64,000 bases of DNA from Cellulomonas sp. KRMCY2 (lineage in GTDB: Bacteria > Actinomycetota > Actinomycetes > Actinomycetales > Cellulomonadaceae), in NCBI RefSeq assembly GCF_000526515.1, contig NZ_JAGF01000001.1, positions 3,410,001-3,474,000 on the forward strand, in the 5' to 3' direction. Both the position numbers and the translations under genes were made by a program. The notes under the pieces are model-generated. The model searched no databases. It saw only the letters and a program-made list of their open reading frames with translations, and was not told where the DNA came from. This document shows, one piece after another, positions 47,154 to 56,074 of the stretch. Numbering within the stretch: the stretch's first letter is position 1; each line of letters starts with the position of its first letter.

Positions 47154-49289
47154 TCAGGTCCGTGGCACGTCGGCGACACCGGGCGGCTGGAGACGACGAC
47201 CGAGCAGCCGCTGCGAGTAGCCCGCGCGGTCCAGGTACGGCGTGATGCCTCCCAGGTGGATCGGCCAGCCGGCCCCCAGCACCATGCACACGTCGATCTG
47301 CTCGGGCTCTGCGACGACGCCCTCGGCCAGCATGAGGCCGACCTCCTCGCACAGGCCGGCGACGACCGCGTCGAGCAGCCCGGCCTCGTCGAGCGCGTCG
47401 GCGCCGCCCGGTTCGCCGAAGACCGACTGGATCGCGGGGTCGACGTCGAGCTCTGCACCGTGCCCGTCGGGCTCGGGGACCACGCGCCGCCCCTGCGCGG
47501 CGAGCCGTTCGAGCCCGGGGGACAGCGGGTAGCGCTCACCCAGGTCCTCGTGCAGCGAGCGCAGGACGTGCAGCGCGACCGGCAGCCCGACCAGCTGGAT
47601 CAGGGCGAACGGGCCCATCGGGAGGCCGAGCGGCCGGAGCGCGACGTCGGCGACCTGCACCGGGGTGCCGTTCTCGACGGCCCGGGCGACCTCCGCGAGC
47701 ATCCGCAGGAGCATCCGGTTGACCACGAAGCCTGGCCGGTCGGCGACCCCGACGGCTGTCTTGCCCAGCGCCGTGGCGGTTGCGAACGCCGTCGCGACCG
47801 AGGCGTCGTCCGACAGCTGGGTCCGGACGACCTCGATCAGCGGCATCTGCGCGACCGGGTTGAAGAAGTGCAGCCCGACGACCCGCCCGGGATGCCGCAG
47901 GTGCGCTGACATCGTCGTGACCGACAGCGCGGAGGTGTTCGTGGCGAGCACCGCGTCCGGCGCGATGACGTCCTCGAGCTCGGCGAACACCCGCTGCTTG
48001 AGGGCGAGGACCTCGGTCACGGCCTCGATCACGAGATCGGCGCCCGCGAGCGTCGCCAGGTCGGTGCTCACGGTGACCGACCCGAGGATCCGGTTCGCCT
48101 CGGCCGCGGAGATCCGGCCCTTGCGCGCCAGGCTCTCGACCTGGGTGCGGATCCCGGTCCGCCCGGCCGCGGCCCGGTCGTCGTCGATCTCCCGCATCAT
48201 GACCGGGACGCGTAGGCGGCGCGCGACGAGCACGGCGAGCTGCCCGGCCATCAGCCCGGCCCCGACGATGCCCACCGAGCGCACCGGCCGGGCGAGCTCC
48301 TGCGCCGGCGCGCCGACCGGGTTGCGTGCCTTGCGGGTGACCAGGTCGAACGCGTACAGCCCGGCACGCAGCTCGTCGGAGAGGATCAGGTCGGTCAGGG
48401 CCTCGTCCTCGGCCGCGTAGGCGGTGTCGCGGTCGGCTCCGCGGGCCGCTGCCAGGAGGTCGAGGGCACGGTACGGCGCGCGCTTGGCGCCGTGCAGCCT
48501 GCGGTCGAGCCGGTCGCGTGCCGCTGCGATCTCGTCGTCCCACTCGTCCGGTGCAGCGAGCCCCGGTCGGGTGACGGTGACGCGGCCGGCGAGCACCTCG
48601 GCCGTCCAGGCGACGGATCGTTCGAGGAAGTCCGCGGTGTCGAGGACGACGTCGACCAGCCCGAGCTCGAGCGCTCCGCTCGCGTCGGTCATCCGGTTGT
48701 TGGCCAGCGGCCTGGTCAGGATGAGCTCGAGGGCTCCGGGCAGACCGACGATCCTGGGGAGCAGGTAGCAGCCGCCCCAGCCGGGGACCAGGCCGAGGTG
48801 GGCCTCCGGCAGGGCCATGGCCGTGACGTCGGCCGAGACTGTCCGGTGGTCACAGCTCAGCGCGAGCTCGAGGCCGCCGCCGAGGGCCACGCCGTTGATG
48901 TAGGCGAAGGTCGGGACGCCCATCTCCCCGAGCAGTCGGAAGGTGGCATGGCCCAGCTCGGCGATACCGCGGGCGGCCTCGTGGGTCGCGATGCGGCCGA
49001 CGCCGCGCAGATCGGCACCGGCGGCGAGGAACCAGGGTTTGCCCGTGACCGCGACGGCGACGATCTCGCCTGCCGCGGCCCTGGCCTGCTGGGCGGTCAG
49101 GACGGCTCGGAGCTCGGCGAGGCCGGCTGGTCCGAGGGTGGTCGGCCTGGTGTGGTCCAGGCCGTTGTCCAGCGTGACCAGTGCGAGCACACCCGCGGCG
49201 TCGGGCAGGACGACGTCGCGCACCAAGGCGTGCGTGACCCGTTCAGCACCGGTGGACGGGGCCGCCGGCTGCGGTGCTGTCGCGCTCAT
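47154..49289 (-). CDS. fadB: Multifunctional fatty-acid oxidation protein: enoyl-CoA hydratase / 3-hydroxyacyl-CoA dehydrogenase
   Basis: 711 residues from ATG 49289 (AGGAG six bases upstream, overlap ATGA with the thiolase gene). Enoyl-CoA hydratase domain about 25-215, with oxyanion loop GKPWFLAAGADLRG and both catalytic Glu positions in GGGLELALSCDHR and LPEAHLGLVPGWGG. 3-hydroxyacyl-CoA dehydrogenase domain about 325-690: VGIVGAGLMAGQLAVLVARR (NAD loop), VIEAVTEVLALKQRVFAELE, HFFNPVAQMPLIEVVR, DRPGFVVNRML. Catalyses the two middle steps of beta-oxidation; works with the thiolase. Confidence 0.92.
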   Translation of the reverse strand: MSATAPQPAAPSTGAERVTHALVRDVVLPDAAGVLALVTLDNGLDHTRPTTLGPAGLAELRAVLTAQQARAAAGEIVAVAVTGKPWFLAAGADLRGVGRIATHEAARGIAELGHATFRLLGEMGVPTFAYINGVALGGGLELALSCDHRTVSADVTAMALPEAHLGLVPGWGGCYLLPRIVGLPGALELILTRPLANNRMTDASGALELGLVDVVLDTADFLERSVAWTAEVLAGRVTVTRPGLAAPDEWDDEIAAARDRLDRRLHGAKRAPYRALDLLAAARGADRDTAYAAEDEALTDLILSDELRAGLYAFDLVTRKARNPVGAPAQELARPVRSVGIVGAGLMAGQLAVLVARRLRVPVMMREIDDDRAAAGRTGIRTQVESLARKGRISAAEANRILGSVTVSTDLATLAGADLVIEAVTEVLALKQRVFAELEDVIAPDAVLATNTSALSVTTMSAHLRHPGRVVGLHFFNPVAQMPLIEVVRTQLSDDASVATAFATATALGKTAVGVADRPGFVVNRMLLRMLAEVARAVENGTPVQVADVALRPLGLPMGPFALIQLVGLPVALHVLRSLHEDLGERYPLSPGLERLAAQGRRVVPEPDGHGAELDVDPAIQSVFGEPGGADALDEAGLLDAVVAGLCEEVGLMLAEGVVAEPEQIDVCMVLGAGWPIHLGGITPYLDRAGYSQRLLGRRLQPPGVADVPRT

Positions 49290-50533
49290 GCCTGCTCCTG
49301 GGTGGTCGGGTCCTGGGTGACCGGGTCGGAGTGGTGCGGGTTCTCCCAGATCACGGTGCCGCCCATGCCCAGGCCGACGCACATCGTGGTCAGGCCGTAG
49401 CGCACCTCCGGGTGCAGCCGGAACGACCGCGCGAGCTGCGTCATCAGCCGCACGCCGGAGCACGCGAGCGGGTGCCCGACGGCGATCGCCCCACCGAAGG
49501 GGTTGACCCGGGCGTCGCCGTCGGCGATGCCGAAGGCGTCGAGGAAGGCGAGGACCTGCACGGCGAACGCCTCGTTGATCTCGATCAGGCCGATGTCCCC
49601 GATCTCCAGTCCGGCCAGAGCGAGCGCCTTGTGGGTCGCCGGGACGGGGCCGATCCCCATCACCTCCGGCTCGACCCCGGCGTAGGCGAAGGTGACCAGG
49701 CGCATGCCCACCGTGAGCCCGAGCTCTGCGGCAGCCTGCTCCGAGGCGAGCAGCGCGACCGCAGCACCGTCGGTCAACGGGGCCGACGTCGCCGCGGTGA
49801 CCCGGCCGCCGGCCCGGAACGGTGTGGGGAGGTCGGCGACCTGCTCGAGGGTCGTCCCGGGTCGGGGTGGCTCGTCGGCCGTGGCCAGGCCCCAGCCGCG
49901 GAGCGGGTCACGGACGGCGATCGGCACGAGGTCCGGTGTGATGTGGCCGGCGGCGAGCGCCGCCGCGTAGCGGGCCTGGCTCGCCACGGCGTACGCGTCG
50001 GCGCGGCCCCTGGTCAGCTCGGGGTAGCGGTCGTGCAGGTTCTCCGCCGTCGCACCCATCACCAGGGCGGACGGGTCGACGAGCCGTTCGGCGACGAACC
50101 GCGGGTTCGGGTCCGTGTCGGCACCCATCGGGTGGTGACCCATGTGCTCGACGCCGCCTGCGACGGTGACCCGTTGGGCACCCATGGCGATGGCTCCGGC
50201 GGTCGCCGTGACGGCGGTCATGGCGCCCGCGCACATCCGGTCGATCGCGAAGCCGGGCACGCTGCGGGGAAGTCCGGCCAGCACCGCGACCGATCGGCCG
50301 AGGGTCAGGCCCTGGTCGCCGTTCTGGCTGGTGGCGGCCAGGGCGACGTCGTCGATCTGGTCCGCTGGGAGCGACGGGTTGCGACGGAGCAGCTCGCGCA
50401 CCGCCTTGACCGCGAGGTCGTCGCCGCGGGTGCCCGCGTACAAGCCGTCGTCGCGCGCGCGGCCGAACGGCGTGCGCACGCCGTCGACGAAGACGACCTG
50501 GTGCAGGGTCGGGGACGCGGCTCGAGCGGGCAT
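49286..50533 (-). CDS. fadA: Acetyl-CoA C-acyltransferase (thiolase)
   Basis: 415 residues. Thiolytic cleavage of 3-ketoacyl-CoA, last step of beta-oxidation. Nucleophile Cys101 in IDRMCAGAM; His in NPFGGAIAVGHPLACSGVR; second Cys in LTTMCVGLGMGG; INEAFAVQVLAF and GVEHMGHHPMG are also conserved. Forms with the downstream multifunctional gene an FadAB-type complex. The upstream gene is RNase D, 48 bases away on the same strand. Confidence 0.93.
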   Translation of the reverse strand: MPARAASPTLHQVVFVDGVRTPFGRARDDGLYAGTRGDDLAVKAVRELLRRNPSLPADQIDDVALAATSQNGDQGLTLGRSVAVLAGLPRSVPGFAIDRMCAGAMTAVTATAGAIAMGAQRVTVAGGVEHMGHHPMGADTDPNPRFVAERLVDPSALVMGATAENLHDRYPELTRGRADAYAVASQARYAAALAAGHITPDLVPIAVRDPLRGWGLATADEPPRPGTTLEQVADLPTPFRAGGRVTAATSAPLTDGAAVALLASEQAAAELGLTVGMRLVTFAYAGVEPEVMGIGPVPATHKALALAGLEIGDIGLIEINEAFAVQVLAFLDAFGIADGDARVNPFGGAIAVGHPLACSGVRLMTQLARSFRLHPEVRYGLTTMCVGLGMGGTVIWENPHHSDPVTQDPTTQEQA

Positions 50534-50581
50534 CGGCTCTCCTTGGTGGACGACGGTGTCCAGGGGTGGCGTGCAGGCTGG

Positions 50582-51886
50582 CTACCGGAGGGTAACAAAG
50601 GCCGCCGAGACCGGCGCGGCCACGAGCTCGACCTGCCACGGCCGGGCGCCTCCGGCGACCAGCAGCTCCGCGATCGCCGCCGGCTCGATGTCTGCCGGCG
50701 GCGTCCAGCACAGCCGACGGAGCAGGTCCGGCTGGAGCAGGTTCTCCACCGGGAGGTGGTGGGCCGCAGCCAGGTCGACGACGATCGCACGCGCGGCGGC
50801 CAGCCGGGCGGCGGCAGCCGGGTCGCGGTCCGGCCAGGCGCGCGGCGGTGGTGGCGCGTCCGAGCGCGGGCCGCGGCTGGACGGCAGCGCGGACTCAGGT
50901 ACGTCGAGGCCGGCCTGGACCGCCCGGAACCACTGGTCGACGCGGCGGCGGGTGCCCTTGCCGGAGAACGACTTGAGCGCGGCGAGAGCCTCGACGCTCG
51001 TGGGCAGCGCGGTCGCGGCGGCGACGATGGCGGAGTCCGGCAGGACCCTGCCCGGTGAGATGTCGCGCTGCGCGGCGTCCGCCTCACGCGCCTCCCAGAG
51101 CGCGCGGACGACCGCGAGCCGCCGCGGCTCCCGGATCGCGTGCAGGCCGGAGGTCCGGCGCCACGGCTCGACCCGCGGCGTCGACGGCGGCGCGAGACGG
51201 ACCGCCTCGAACTCCTGACGCGCCCACTCGGCCTTGCCGGTGGCCACCAGGCGTGCGCCGAGCTCGATCCGCAGGTCGACGAGGACCTCGACGTCGAGTG
51301 CGGCATACCGCAGCCACTCGCGCGGCAGGGGTCGGATCGACCAGTCGACGGCGGAGTGCTCCTTGGCGAGCCCGAGGCCGAGGATCTCCGCGACGACCGC
51401 GGCCAGCCCGACGCGCTCCATCCCCAGGAGACGGGCCGCGAGCTCGGTGTCGAAGACGGCGTCCGGCAGGAGCTTCTGCTCGGACAGGCCTGGCAGGTCC
51501 TGGGATGCCGCGTGCAGCACCCACTCGACACCGCGCAGGGTGTCCGACAGCCCGGACAGGTCGGGCAGGGCGATCGGGTCGACCAGGGCGGTGCCGGAGC
51601 CCTCGCGACGCAGCTGGACGAGGTAGGTGTGCTGGCCGTACCGGTAGCCGGACGCGCGCTCGGCATCGACAGCCACCGGACCCGTCCCGGCGGCGAACGC
51701 CGCGATGGTGCGCGCGAGGGCCTCCGGGGTCTCGACGACGGGCGGGACGCCGTCGGCGGGCTCGTGCAGCGGTGTCACACCGGCGACAACCACCTCGCCG
51801 TCCGGCTCGGGCGTGCCCTGGTCCTGCGCCGCCGGGTCCTGGAGGTCTGACGGCACGGAGTGGTCAGGGGTGTTCACGCGCGGCAT
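50582..51886 (-). CDS. rnd: Ribonuclease D-like 3'-5' exonuclease with HRDC domain
   Basis: 434 residues from ATG 51886 (GTG 51895 in frame would sit inside the spacer). DEDD exonuclease: PVAVDAERASGYRYGQHTYLVQLRR (Asp, Glu), VLHAASQDLPGL (Asp), FDTELAARLLG, and WLRYAALDVEVLVDL (Tyr-Asp). The HRDC domain follows (about 225-300: RVEPWRRTSGLHAIREPRRLAVVRALWEAREADAAQRDISPGRVLPDSAIVAAA). Processes RNA 3' ends. Position between DUF3000 and dxs region equals Rv2681 in mycobacteria. Confidence 0.9.
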   Translation of the reverse strand: MPRVNTPDHSVPSDLQDPAAQDQGTPEPDGEVVVAGVTPLHEPADGVPPVVETPEALARTIAAFAAGTGPVAVDAERASGYRYGQHTYLVQLRREGSGTALVDPIALPDLSGLSDTLRGVEWVLHAASQDLPGLSEQKLLPDAVFDTELAARLLGMERVGLAAVVAEILGLGLAKEHSAVDWSIRPLPREWLRYAALDVEVLVDLRIELGARLVATGKAEWARQEFEAVRLAPPSTPRVEPWRRTSGLHAIREPRRLAVVRALWEAREADAAQRDISPGRVLPDSAIVAAATALPTSVEALAALKSFSGKGTRRRVDQWFRAVQAGLDVPESALPSSRGPRSDAPPPPRAWPDRDPAAAARLAAARAIVVDLAAAHHLPVENLLQPDLLRRLCWTPPADIEPAAIAELLVAGGARPWQVELVAAPVSAAFVTLR

Positions 51887-51893
51887 GGGCCCC

Positions 51894-51899
51894 ACGCTA
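51894..51899 (-). promoter_or_regulatory. -10 element of leaderless RNase D promoter
   Basis: On the minus strand TAGCGT, seven bases before ATG 51886. Confidence 0.55.
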
Positions 51900-51946
51900 C
51901 GGCGTCGTGCCCACAGCGGGCCGTTGACAGGGCCGTGGCCGGTCGA

Positions 51947-52498
51947 TCAAGCCAGCAGCTCGTGCCGGATCGCATAGGCGACCATCTCGGCCCGGTCGCC
52001 GGTCCCCACCTTGCGGGAGATCCGCGCGAGGTGGCTCTTGACCGTCAGGGCCGACAGGTCGAGGTGCTCGCCGATCTGGCGGTTGGAGCGACCGTCCGCG
52101 ACGAGCCGCAGGACCCCGAGCTCGCGAGCGGTGAGCTCGGGCCCGGGCCGCACGATCTGACCGACCGGGCGACCGACGATCCGGACGGCGCCGGGAGCCT
52201 CGGCTGTGACGGCGCCGCGGACACCGCCGCCGAGCAGGACGACGAGCTCGCGCCGGCCGGACCTGCGGGTGAGGAGCACGGCACGGGTCGACTCACGGCG
52301 GCGCAGGGTGCGGACCAGGACGGTGCCGTCGCCGTCGCCGATCTCCGGGACGACGAGGCACAGCGGTGGACGCTCGACCGCTGCCTGCCGGAGGGACGGG
52401 GACGGTGCGCGCTCGGTCGAGGCCAGCTCCGGGAGCCCCGGGGCGTGCGCCACCGACGTGCGGCGTACCGGGGGGATCCGGACGTGCTCGACGGTCAA
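51947..52498 (-). CDS. LuxR-type HTH transcriptional regulator
   Basis: 183 residues from TTG 52498 (GGGAG five bases upstream; an upstream in-frame TTG at 52591 lacks spacing for a ribosome site). The C-terminal 65 residues are a LuxR/NarL helix-turn-helix: LTARELGVLRLVADGRSNRQIGEHLDLSALTVKSHLARISRKVGTGDRAEMVAYAIRH. The N-terminal part resembles a degenerate receiver (LCLVVPEIGDGDGTVLVRTL, RAVLLTRRSG) but shows no phosphoacceptor Asp, so it is probably not a classical response regulator. No kinase is nearby. Conserved here in Cellulomonas-like genomes, role unknown. Confidence 0.8.
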   Translation of the reverse strand: MTVEHVRIPPVRRTSVAHAPGLPELASTERAPSPSLRQAAVERPPLCLVVPEIGDGDGTVLVRTLRRRESTRAVLLTRRSGRRELVVLLGGGVRGAVTAEAPGAVRIVGRPVGQIVRPGPELTARELGVLRLVADGRSNRQIGEHLDLSALTVKSHLARISRKVGTGDRAEMVAYAIRHELLA

Positions 52499-52615
52499 GG
52501 GTGCTCCCGAGAGAGGCGCAGGTGGTGCCGGTCGGTCATCGATGCCGTGCGTCGTGACGTTCTGACGGTCATATCGGCAGGATCGAGGCAACCCTTGAGT
52601 ACCCAGGTGACAACT

Positions 52616-52669
52616 TTCGTAGGGCAGGTGCGGTCAGAGACCTTCGTGGGGCAGGTGCGGTCAGCGACG
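52616..52669. repeat. 27-base tandem duplication at the DUF3000 stop
   Basis: Units 52616-52642 and 52643-52669 match at 24 of 27 positions. The second contains the DUF3000 stop codon and the last three codons; the first lies just outside. Confidence 0.85.
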
Positions 52670-53242
52670 ACGGCCGAGGGCGGTCACGCCCATCGGCAGC
52701 GGCGGCAGCCCGGCGGCCGTGCACAGGATCGTCGACCATGCCGCCAGGTGGGCGCCCACCTCGCCGAGGGGCGTCCACGAGGCGCGGATCTCGACCTCGA
52801 CCTCGCCGGGGCGCTCGGCAAGGGCACCGAACGACTGCGACACGACGCGCGTCACGGTCCCGCCGAGGGCGCGGTGCGGCGCGTCGCTCTCGGCGAGCGC
52901 GTCCTGCACCCACGTCCAGGCGGCCTCGCACAGCATCGGGTCGGAGCTCGCCTCCGGGTCGAGGCAGGCGCGCACGAGGGTCACCGCGCGGAAGGTGCCG
53001 TCCCAGGCCTCCTGACCGGCAGGGTCGTGCAGGAGGACGAAGCGCCCGGTCGCCGGGTCCTCGTCGGTCGGCAGGTCCGTCGCGGGCGCCAGGATCTCGC
53101 CGGTCACGGCGACCGAGTACGGCGCGATCCGCGCGGGTGCCGGGACCTCGGCCAGGCGCACCTCGGGGCGCAGCCGTCGAGCGCGCAGCTCGCGCAGGGC
53201 CTGCACGAACTCCGCAGGCACATCGGCATCGGCAGTGATCAC
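52661..53242 (-). CDS. DUF3000 family protein
   Basis: 193 residues from GTG 53242. Soluble protein with the DUF3000 marks: FVQALRELRARRLRPEVRLAEVPAPARIAPYSVAVTGEI, GRFVLLHDPAGQEAWDGTFRAVTLVRA, EAAWTWVQDALAE, and EVEIRASWTPLGEVGAHLAAWSTILCTAAGLPPLP. Function unknown; located near RNase D and dxs in actinobacteria. Divergent from gnd with 91 bases between starts. Ends in poly-Arg beside a tandem duplication. Confidence 0.9.
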   Translation of the reverse strand: MITADADVPAEFVQALRELRARRLRPEVRLAEVPAPARIAPYSVAVTGEILAPATDLPTDEDPATGRFVLLHDPAGQEAWDGTFRAVTLVRACLDPEASSDPMLCEAAWTWVQDALAESDAPHRALGGTVTRVVSQSFGALAERPGEVEVEIRASWTPLGEVGAHLAAWSTILCTAAGLPPLPMGVTALGRRR

Positions 53243-53248
53243 GCAGGC

Positions 53249-53254
53249 AGCGTA
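53249..53254 (-). promoter_or_regulatory. -10 element of leaderless DUF3000 promoter
   Basis: On the minus strand TACGCT, six bases before GTG 53242. Confidence 0.6.
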
Positions 53255-53321
53255 CGGCCGTGGTCCGACGTGGTGGTGGAGCGGCGCGCGGACAGGTCCT
53301 TCGCGCGCGTCGGGCCCGCAC

Positions 53322-53327
53322 TACGCT
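53322..53327 (+). promoter_or_regulatory. -10 element of leaderless gnd promoter
   Basis: TACGCT, six bases before ATG 53334; the same hexamer and spacing as the divergent DUF3000 promoter. Confidence 0.6.
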
Positions 53328-53333
53328 GGCCGG

Positions 53334-54800
53334 ATGTCATCGTCGGAAGGGATACCCACGAGCATGTCGGAACGTGCGCAGATCGGTGTGACGGGTCTGG
53401 CCGTGATGGGCCGGAACCTGGCGAGGAACTTCGCTCGGCACGGCTACACGGTCGCGGTGCACAACCGGTCCTACGCCAAGACCGCGTCCCTCGTCGCGGA
53501 CCACGGCGACGAGGGCACGTTCGTCGCATCGGAGTCGATGGCAGCCTTCGTGGCGTCCCTGGAGCGGCCGCGCAAGGTCGTGGTGATGGTCAAGGCCGGT
53601 GCGGCGACCGATGCCGTGATCGACGAGCTGGTCCCGCTGCTCGAGGCCGGCGACATCGTGATCGACGCGGGGAACGCGCACTTCCCGGACACCCGCCGTC
53701 GTGAGGCCGCGCTCCGTGCCCACGGGCTGCACTTCGTCGGCACCGGGGTCTCCGGCGGTGAGGAGGGCGCGCTCCTCGGGCCGTCGATCATGCCGGGCGG
53801 CTCGGCCGAGTCCTACCAGTGGCTCGGGCCGATCCTCGAGGACATCTCCGCCAAGGTCGACGGCGTGCCGTGCTGCACGTACGTGGGCCCGGACGGTGCG
53901 GGTCACTTCGTCAAGATGGTGCACAACGGCATCGAGTACGCCGACATGCAGCTCATCGCCGAGGCCTACGACCTGCTGCGGCAGGGCCTGGGTGCCGGCG
54001 CCGCCGAGATCGGCCGGATCTTCGCTGCGTGGAACACCGGGGACCTCGAGTCGTTCCTGATCGAGATCACCGCCGACGTGCTGGGCCACGTCGACGCCAC
54101 GACAGGTGCTGCGTTCGTCGACATCGTCGCCGACCGTGCCGAGCAGAAGGGCACCGGGCGGTGGACGGTGCAGAACGCCCTGGACCTCGGCGTGCCGATC
54201 ACCGGGATCGCCGAGGCGACGTTCGCCCGCGCGCTGTCCGGCTCCACACCTCAGCGCTCGGCCGCCCGTGGCGTGCTGTCCGCGCACACCCAGCCGTTCG
54301 ACGTCGTCGACCGGGACGCCTTCATCGAGGACGTGCGCCTCGCGCTCTTCGGGTCGAAGGTCGTGGCGTACTCCCAGGGCTTCGACCAGATCGCCGCGGC
54401 GTCGGCCGAGTTCGGCTGGGACATCGACCGCGGTGCGATGGCCCGGATCTGGCGCGGCGGGTGCATCATCCGGGCCCGGTTCCTCGATCGGATCACCCAG
54501 GCCTACCAGCGCACCCCCGACCTCGCGCTGATGCTGGCCGACCCGTACTTCGCGCAGACCGTCGGGGCGAGCGTCGCCGCCTGGCGTCGCGTCGTGTCCC
54601 GCGCGGCGCTCGCCGGGGTGCCGACGCCGGCGTTCTCGTCCTCGCTGGCCTACTACGACGGTGTGCGCGCGGAACGCCTGCCGGCCAACCTCATCCAGGC
54701 CCAGCGTGACTTCTTCGGCGCCCACACCTACCAGCGCACGGACCGGGCGGGAGCGTTCCACACCCAGTGGTCGGGCGACCGCACCGAGGGCGAGGCGTGA
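53334..54800 (+). CDS. gnd: 6-phosphogluconate dehydrogenase, decarboxylating
   Basis: 488 residues. Oxidative pentose phosphate pathway: 6-phosphogluconate to ribulose 5-phosphate with NADPH. NADP fold GVTGLAVMGRNLARNFARHGYTVAVHNRS (about 14-42), substrate loop GTGVSGGEEGALLGPSIMPGG (about 139-159), GAGHFVKMVHNGIEYADMQ with catalytic Lys (about 193), KGTGRWTVQNALDLGVPI (about 272). ATG 53334 is placed by the leaderless promoter; ATG 53364 in frame is an alternative ten residues in. Overlaps the ATP-grasp gene by four bases (GTGA). Confidence 0.95.
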   Translation: MSSSEGIPTSMSERAQIGVTGLAVMGRNLARNFARHGYTVAVHNRSYAKTASLVADHGDEGTFVASESMAAFVASLERPRKVVVMVKAGAATDAVIDELVPLLEAGDIVIDAGNAHFPDTRRREAALRAHGLHFVGTGVSGGEEGALLGPSIMPGGSAESYQWLGPILEDISAKVDGVPCCTYVGPDGAGHFVKMVHNGIEYADMQLIAEAYDLLRQGLGAGAAEIGRIFAAWNTGDLESFLIEITADVLGHVDATTGAAFVDIVADRAEQKGTGRWTVQNALDLGVPITGIAEATFARALSGSTPQRSAARGVLSAHTQPFDVVDRDAFIEDVRLALFGSKVVAYSQGFDQIAAASAEFGWDIDRGAMARIWRGGCIIRARFLDRITQAYQRTPDLALMLADPYFAQTVGASVAAWRRVVSRAALAGVPTPAFSSSLAYYDGVRAERLPANLIQAQRDFFGAHTYQRTDRAGAFHTQWSGDRTEGEA

Positions 54801-56065
54801 TCGCCCAGGCCGAGGGACGCGCGCCGTCGGGCGCGACGTTCCAGCCGGTGATCCTCGGCGCCGACATCGGCGTGTACGGGCTCGCACGCGCCTTCCACGA
54901 GGAGTACGGCGTCCGCTCGATCGTCGTGAGCATGACGGTGACCGGCCCCGTCGCCGACTCGACGATCATCGAGAACGTCGTGCTCGGCCCGGATGCCACA
55001 CCCGAGCAGATGATCACGGCCCTGCAGGCGGTGGCCGAGCGGTTCGACAGCGGTCAGCTCCTCCTGCTGGCGAACACCGACTGGCTCGTGCGGTTCCTGG
55101 TCAGCAACCGCGACACGCTCGAGCAGTGGTACACCGTGCCGTTCCTCGATGCGGCGCTGCTGGACCGGCTCGCCGACAAGGCGCGGTTCGCCGAGCTGTG
55201 CATCGAGCTGGGCATCAGCACCCCGCAGACCGTCGTCCAGGACTTCGCTGCGGCGGGGGAGCCGGGCTGGCAGCCCGTGCCGGTCGATCTCGGGTTCCCG
55301 GTCATCGCGAAGGCGGCCAACAGCGCCGACTACGAGCGGCTGAGCTTCGAGGGCAAGCGGAAGGTCTACCAGGTCGACGACCGGGCCGGTCTCGACGCGT
55401 TGTACGCCACGCTCACCCGGGTGGGCTTCCGCGGCCGCTTCGTCGTCCAGGAGATGATCCCGGGCGACGACACCCGGATGCGCAGCATCACGTGCTACGT
55501 CGACACCCACGGCTCCGTGACGTTGTCCTGCTGCGCGCACGTGCTCCTCGAGGAGCACACCCCCAGCGGCCTCGGCAACCCGGCTGCGATGATCACCGGC
55601 CGATGGGACGACCTGCTGGAGCAGGCCCACCGGCTCCTGACGAGCACCGGCTACGTGGGATTCGCCAACTTCGACGTCAAGGTCGACCCCCGGGACGGCT
55701 CGGCGCAGTTCTTCGAGGTCAACCCGCGGATCGGCCGGAACAACTACTACGTCACGGCGGCGGGGGCGAACCCGGTCCGGTTCCTCGTCGCAGACCACGT
55801 CGACGGCACGGCGGTCGAGCCGGTCGTCGTCGAGCGTGAGGTGCTGTACTCGATCCTCCCGCACCGCCTGCTGCGCCGGTACGTCCTGGAGCCGGCGCTC
55901 CGGGCCAAGGTCGACGGCCTGATCGCGCGGCGGGCGACCGCGCACCCGCTGCGTTACCGCGCCGAGACACGCCTCAAACGGCGACTCTATGTCGCCGTCG
56001 CGGCGCTGAACCAGGTGCGCAAGTTCCGTCGGTACTACCCGGAGGTCACGCGCACGGGGCTCTGA
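54797..56065 (+). CDS. ATP-grasp carboxylate-amine ligase (D-aspartate ligase-like)
   Basis: 422 residues. ATP-grasp fold about 115-330: LADKARFAELCIELGISTPQTVVQ, GFPVIAKAANSADYERLSFEGKRKVYQVDD (ATP Lys), FVVQEMIPGDDTRMRSITCYVD, GYVGFANFDVKVDPRDGSAQFFEVNPRIGRNNYYVTAAGANP with the metal-binding Glu-Asn pair. Joins a carboxylate to an amine. Similar proteins include Enterococcus D-aspartate ligase, which builds the peptidoglycan cross-bridge; Cellulomonas walls contain bridges with D-Glu or D-Asp, so wall synthesis is a reasonable inference. Coupled to gnd by GTGA overlap, with no evident metabolic reason. Confidence 0.82.
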   Translation: MIAQAEGRAPSGATFQPVILGADIGVYGLARAFHEEYGVRSIVVSMTVTGPVADSTIIENVVLGPDATPEQMITALQAVAERFDSGQLLLLANTDWLVRFLVSNRDTLEQWYTVPFLDAALLDRLADKARFAELCIELGISTPQTVVQDFAAAGEPGWQPVPVDLGFPVIAKAANSADYERLSFEGKRKVYQVDDRAGLDALYATLTRVGFRGRFVVQEMIPGDDTRMRSITCYVDTHGSVTLSCCAHVLLEEHTPSGLGNPAAMITGRWDDLLEQAHRLLTSTGYVGFANFDVKVDPRDGSAQFFEVNPRIGRNNYYVTAAGANPVRFLVADHVDGTAVEPVVVEREVLYSILPHRLLRRYVLEPALRAKVDGLIARRATAHPLRYRAETRLKRRLYVAVAALNQVRKFRRYYPEVTRTGL

Positions 56066-56074
56066 GCCACCGGG

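Noticed and set aside
51887-51895. GTG 51895 as start of RNase D
   Set aside because: It overlaps the -10 hexamer itself; ATG 51886 has the 7-base leaderless spacing.
52499-52591. Upstream TTG 52591 as start of the LuxR-type gene
   Set aside because: No usable ribosome-site spacing, and the extra 31 residues are low-complexity; TTG 52498 has GGGAG at five bases.
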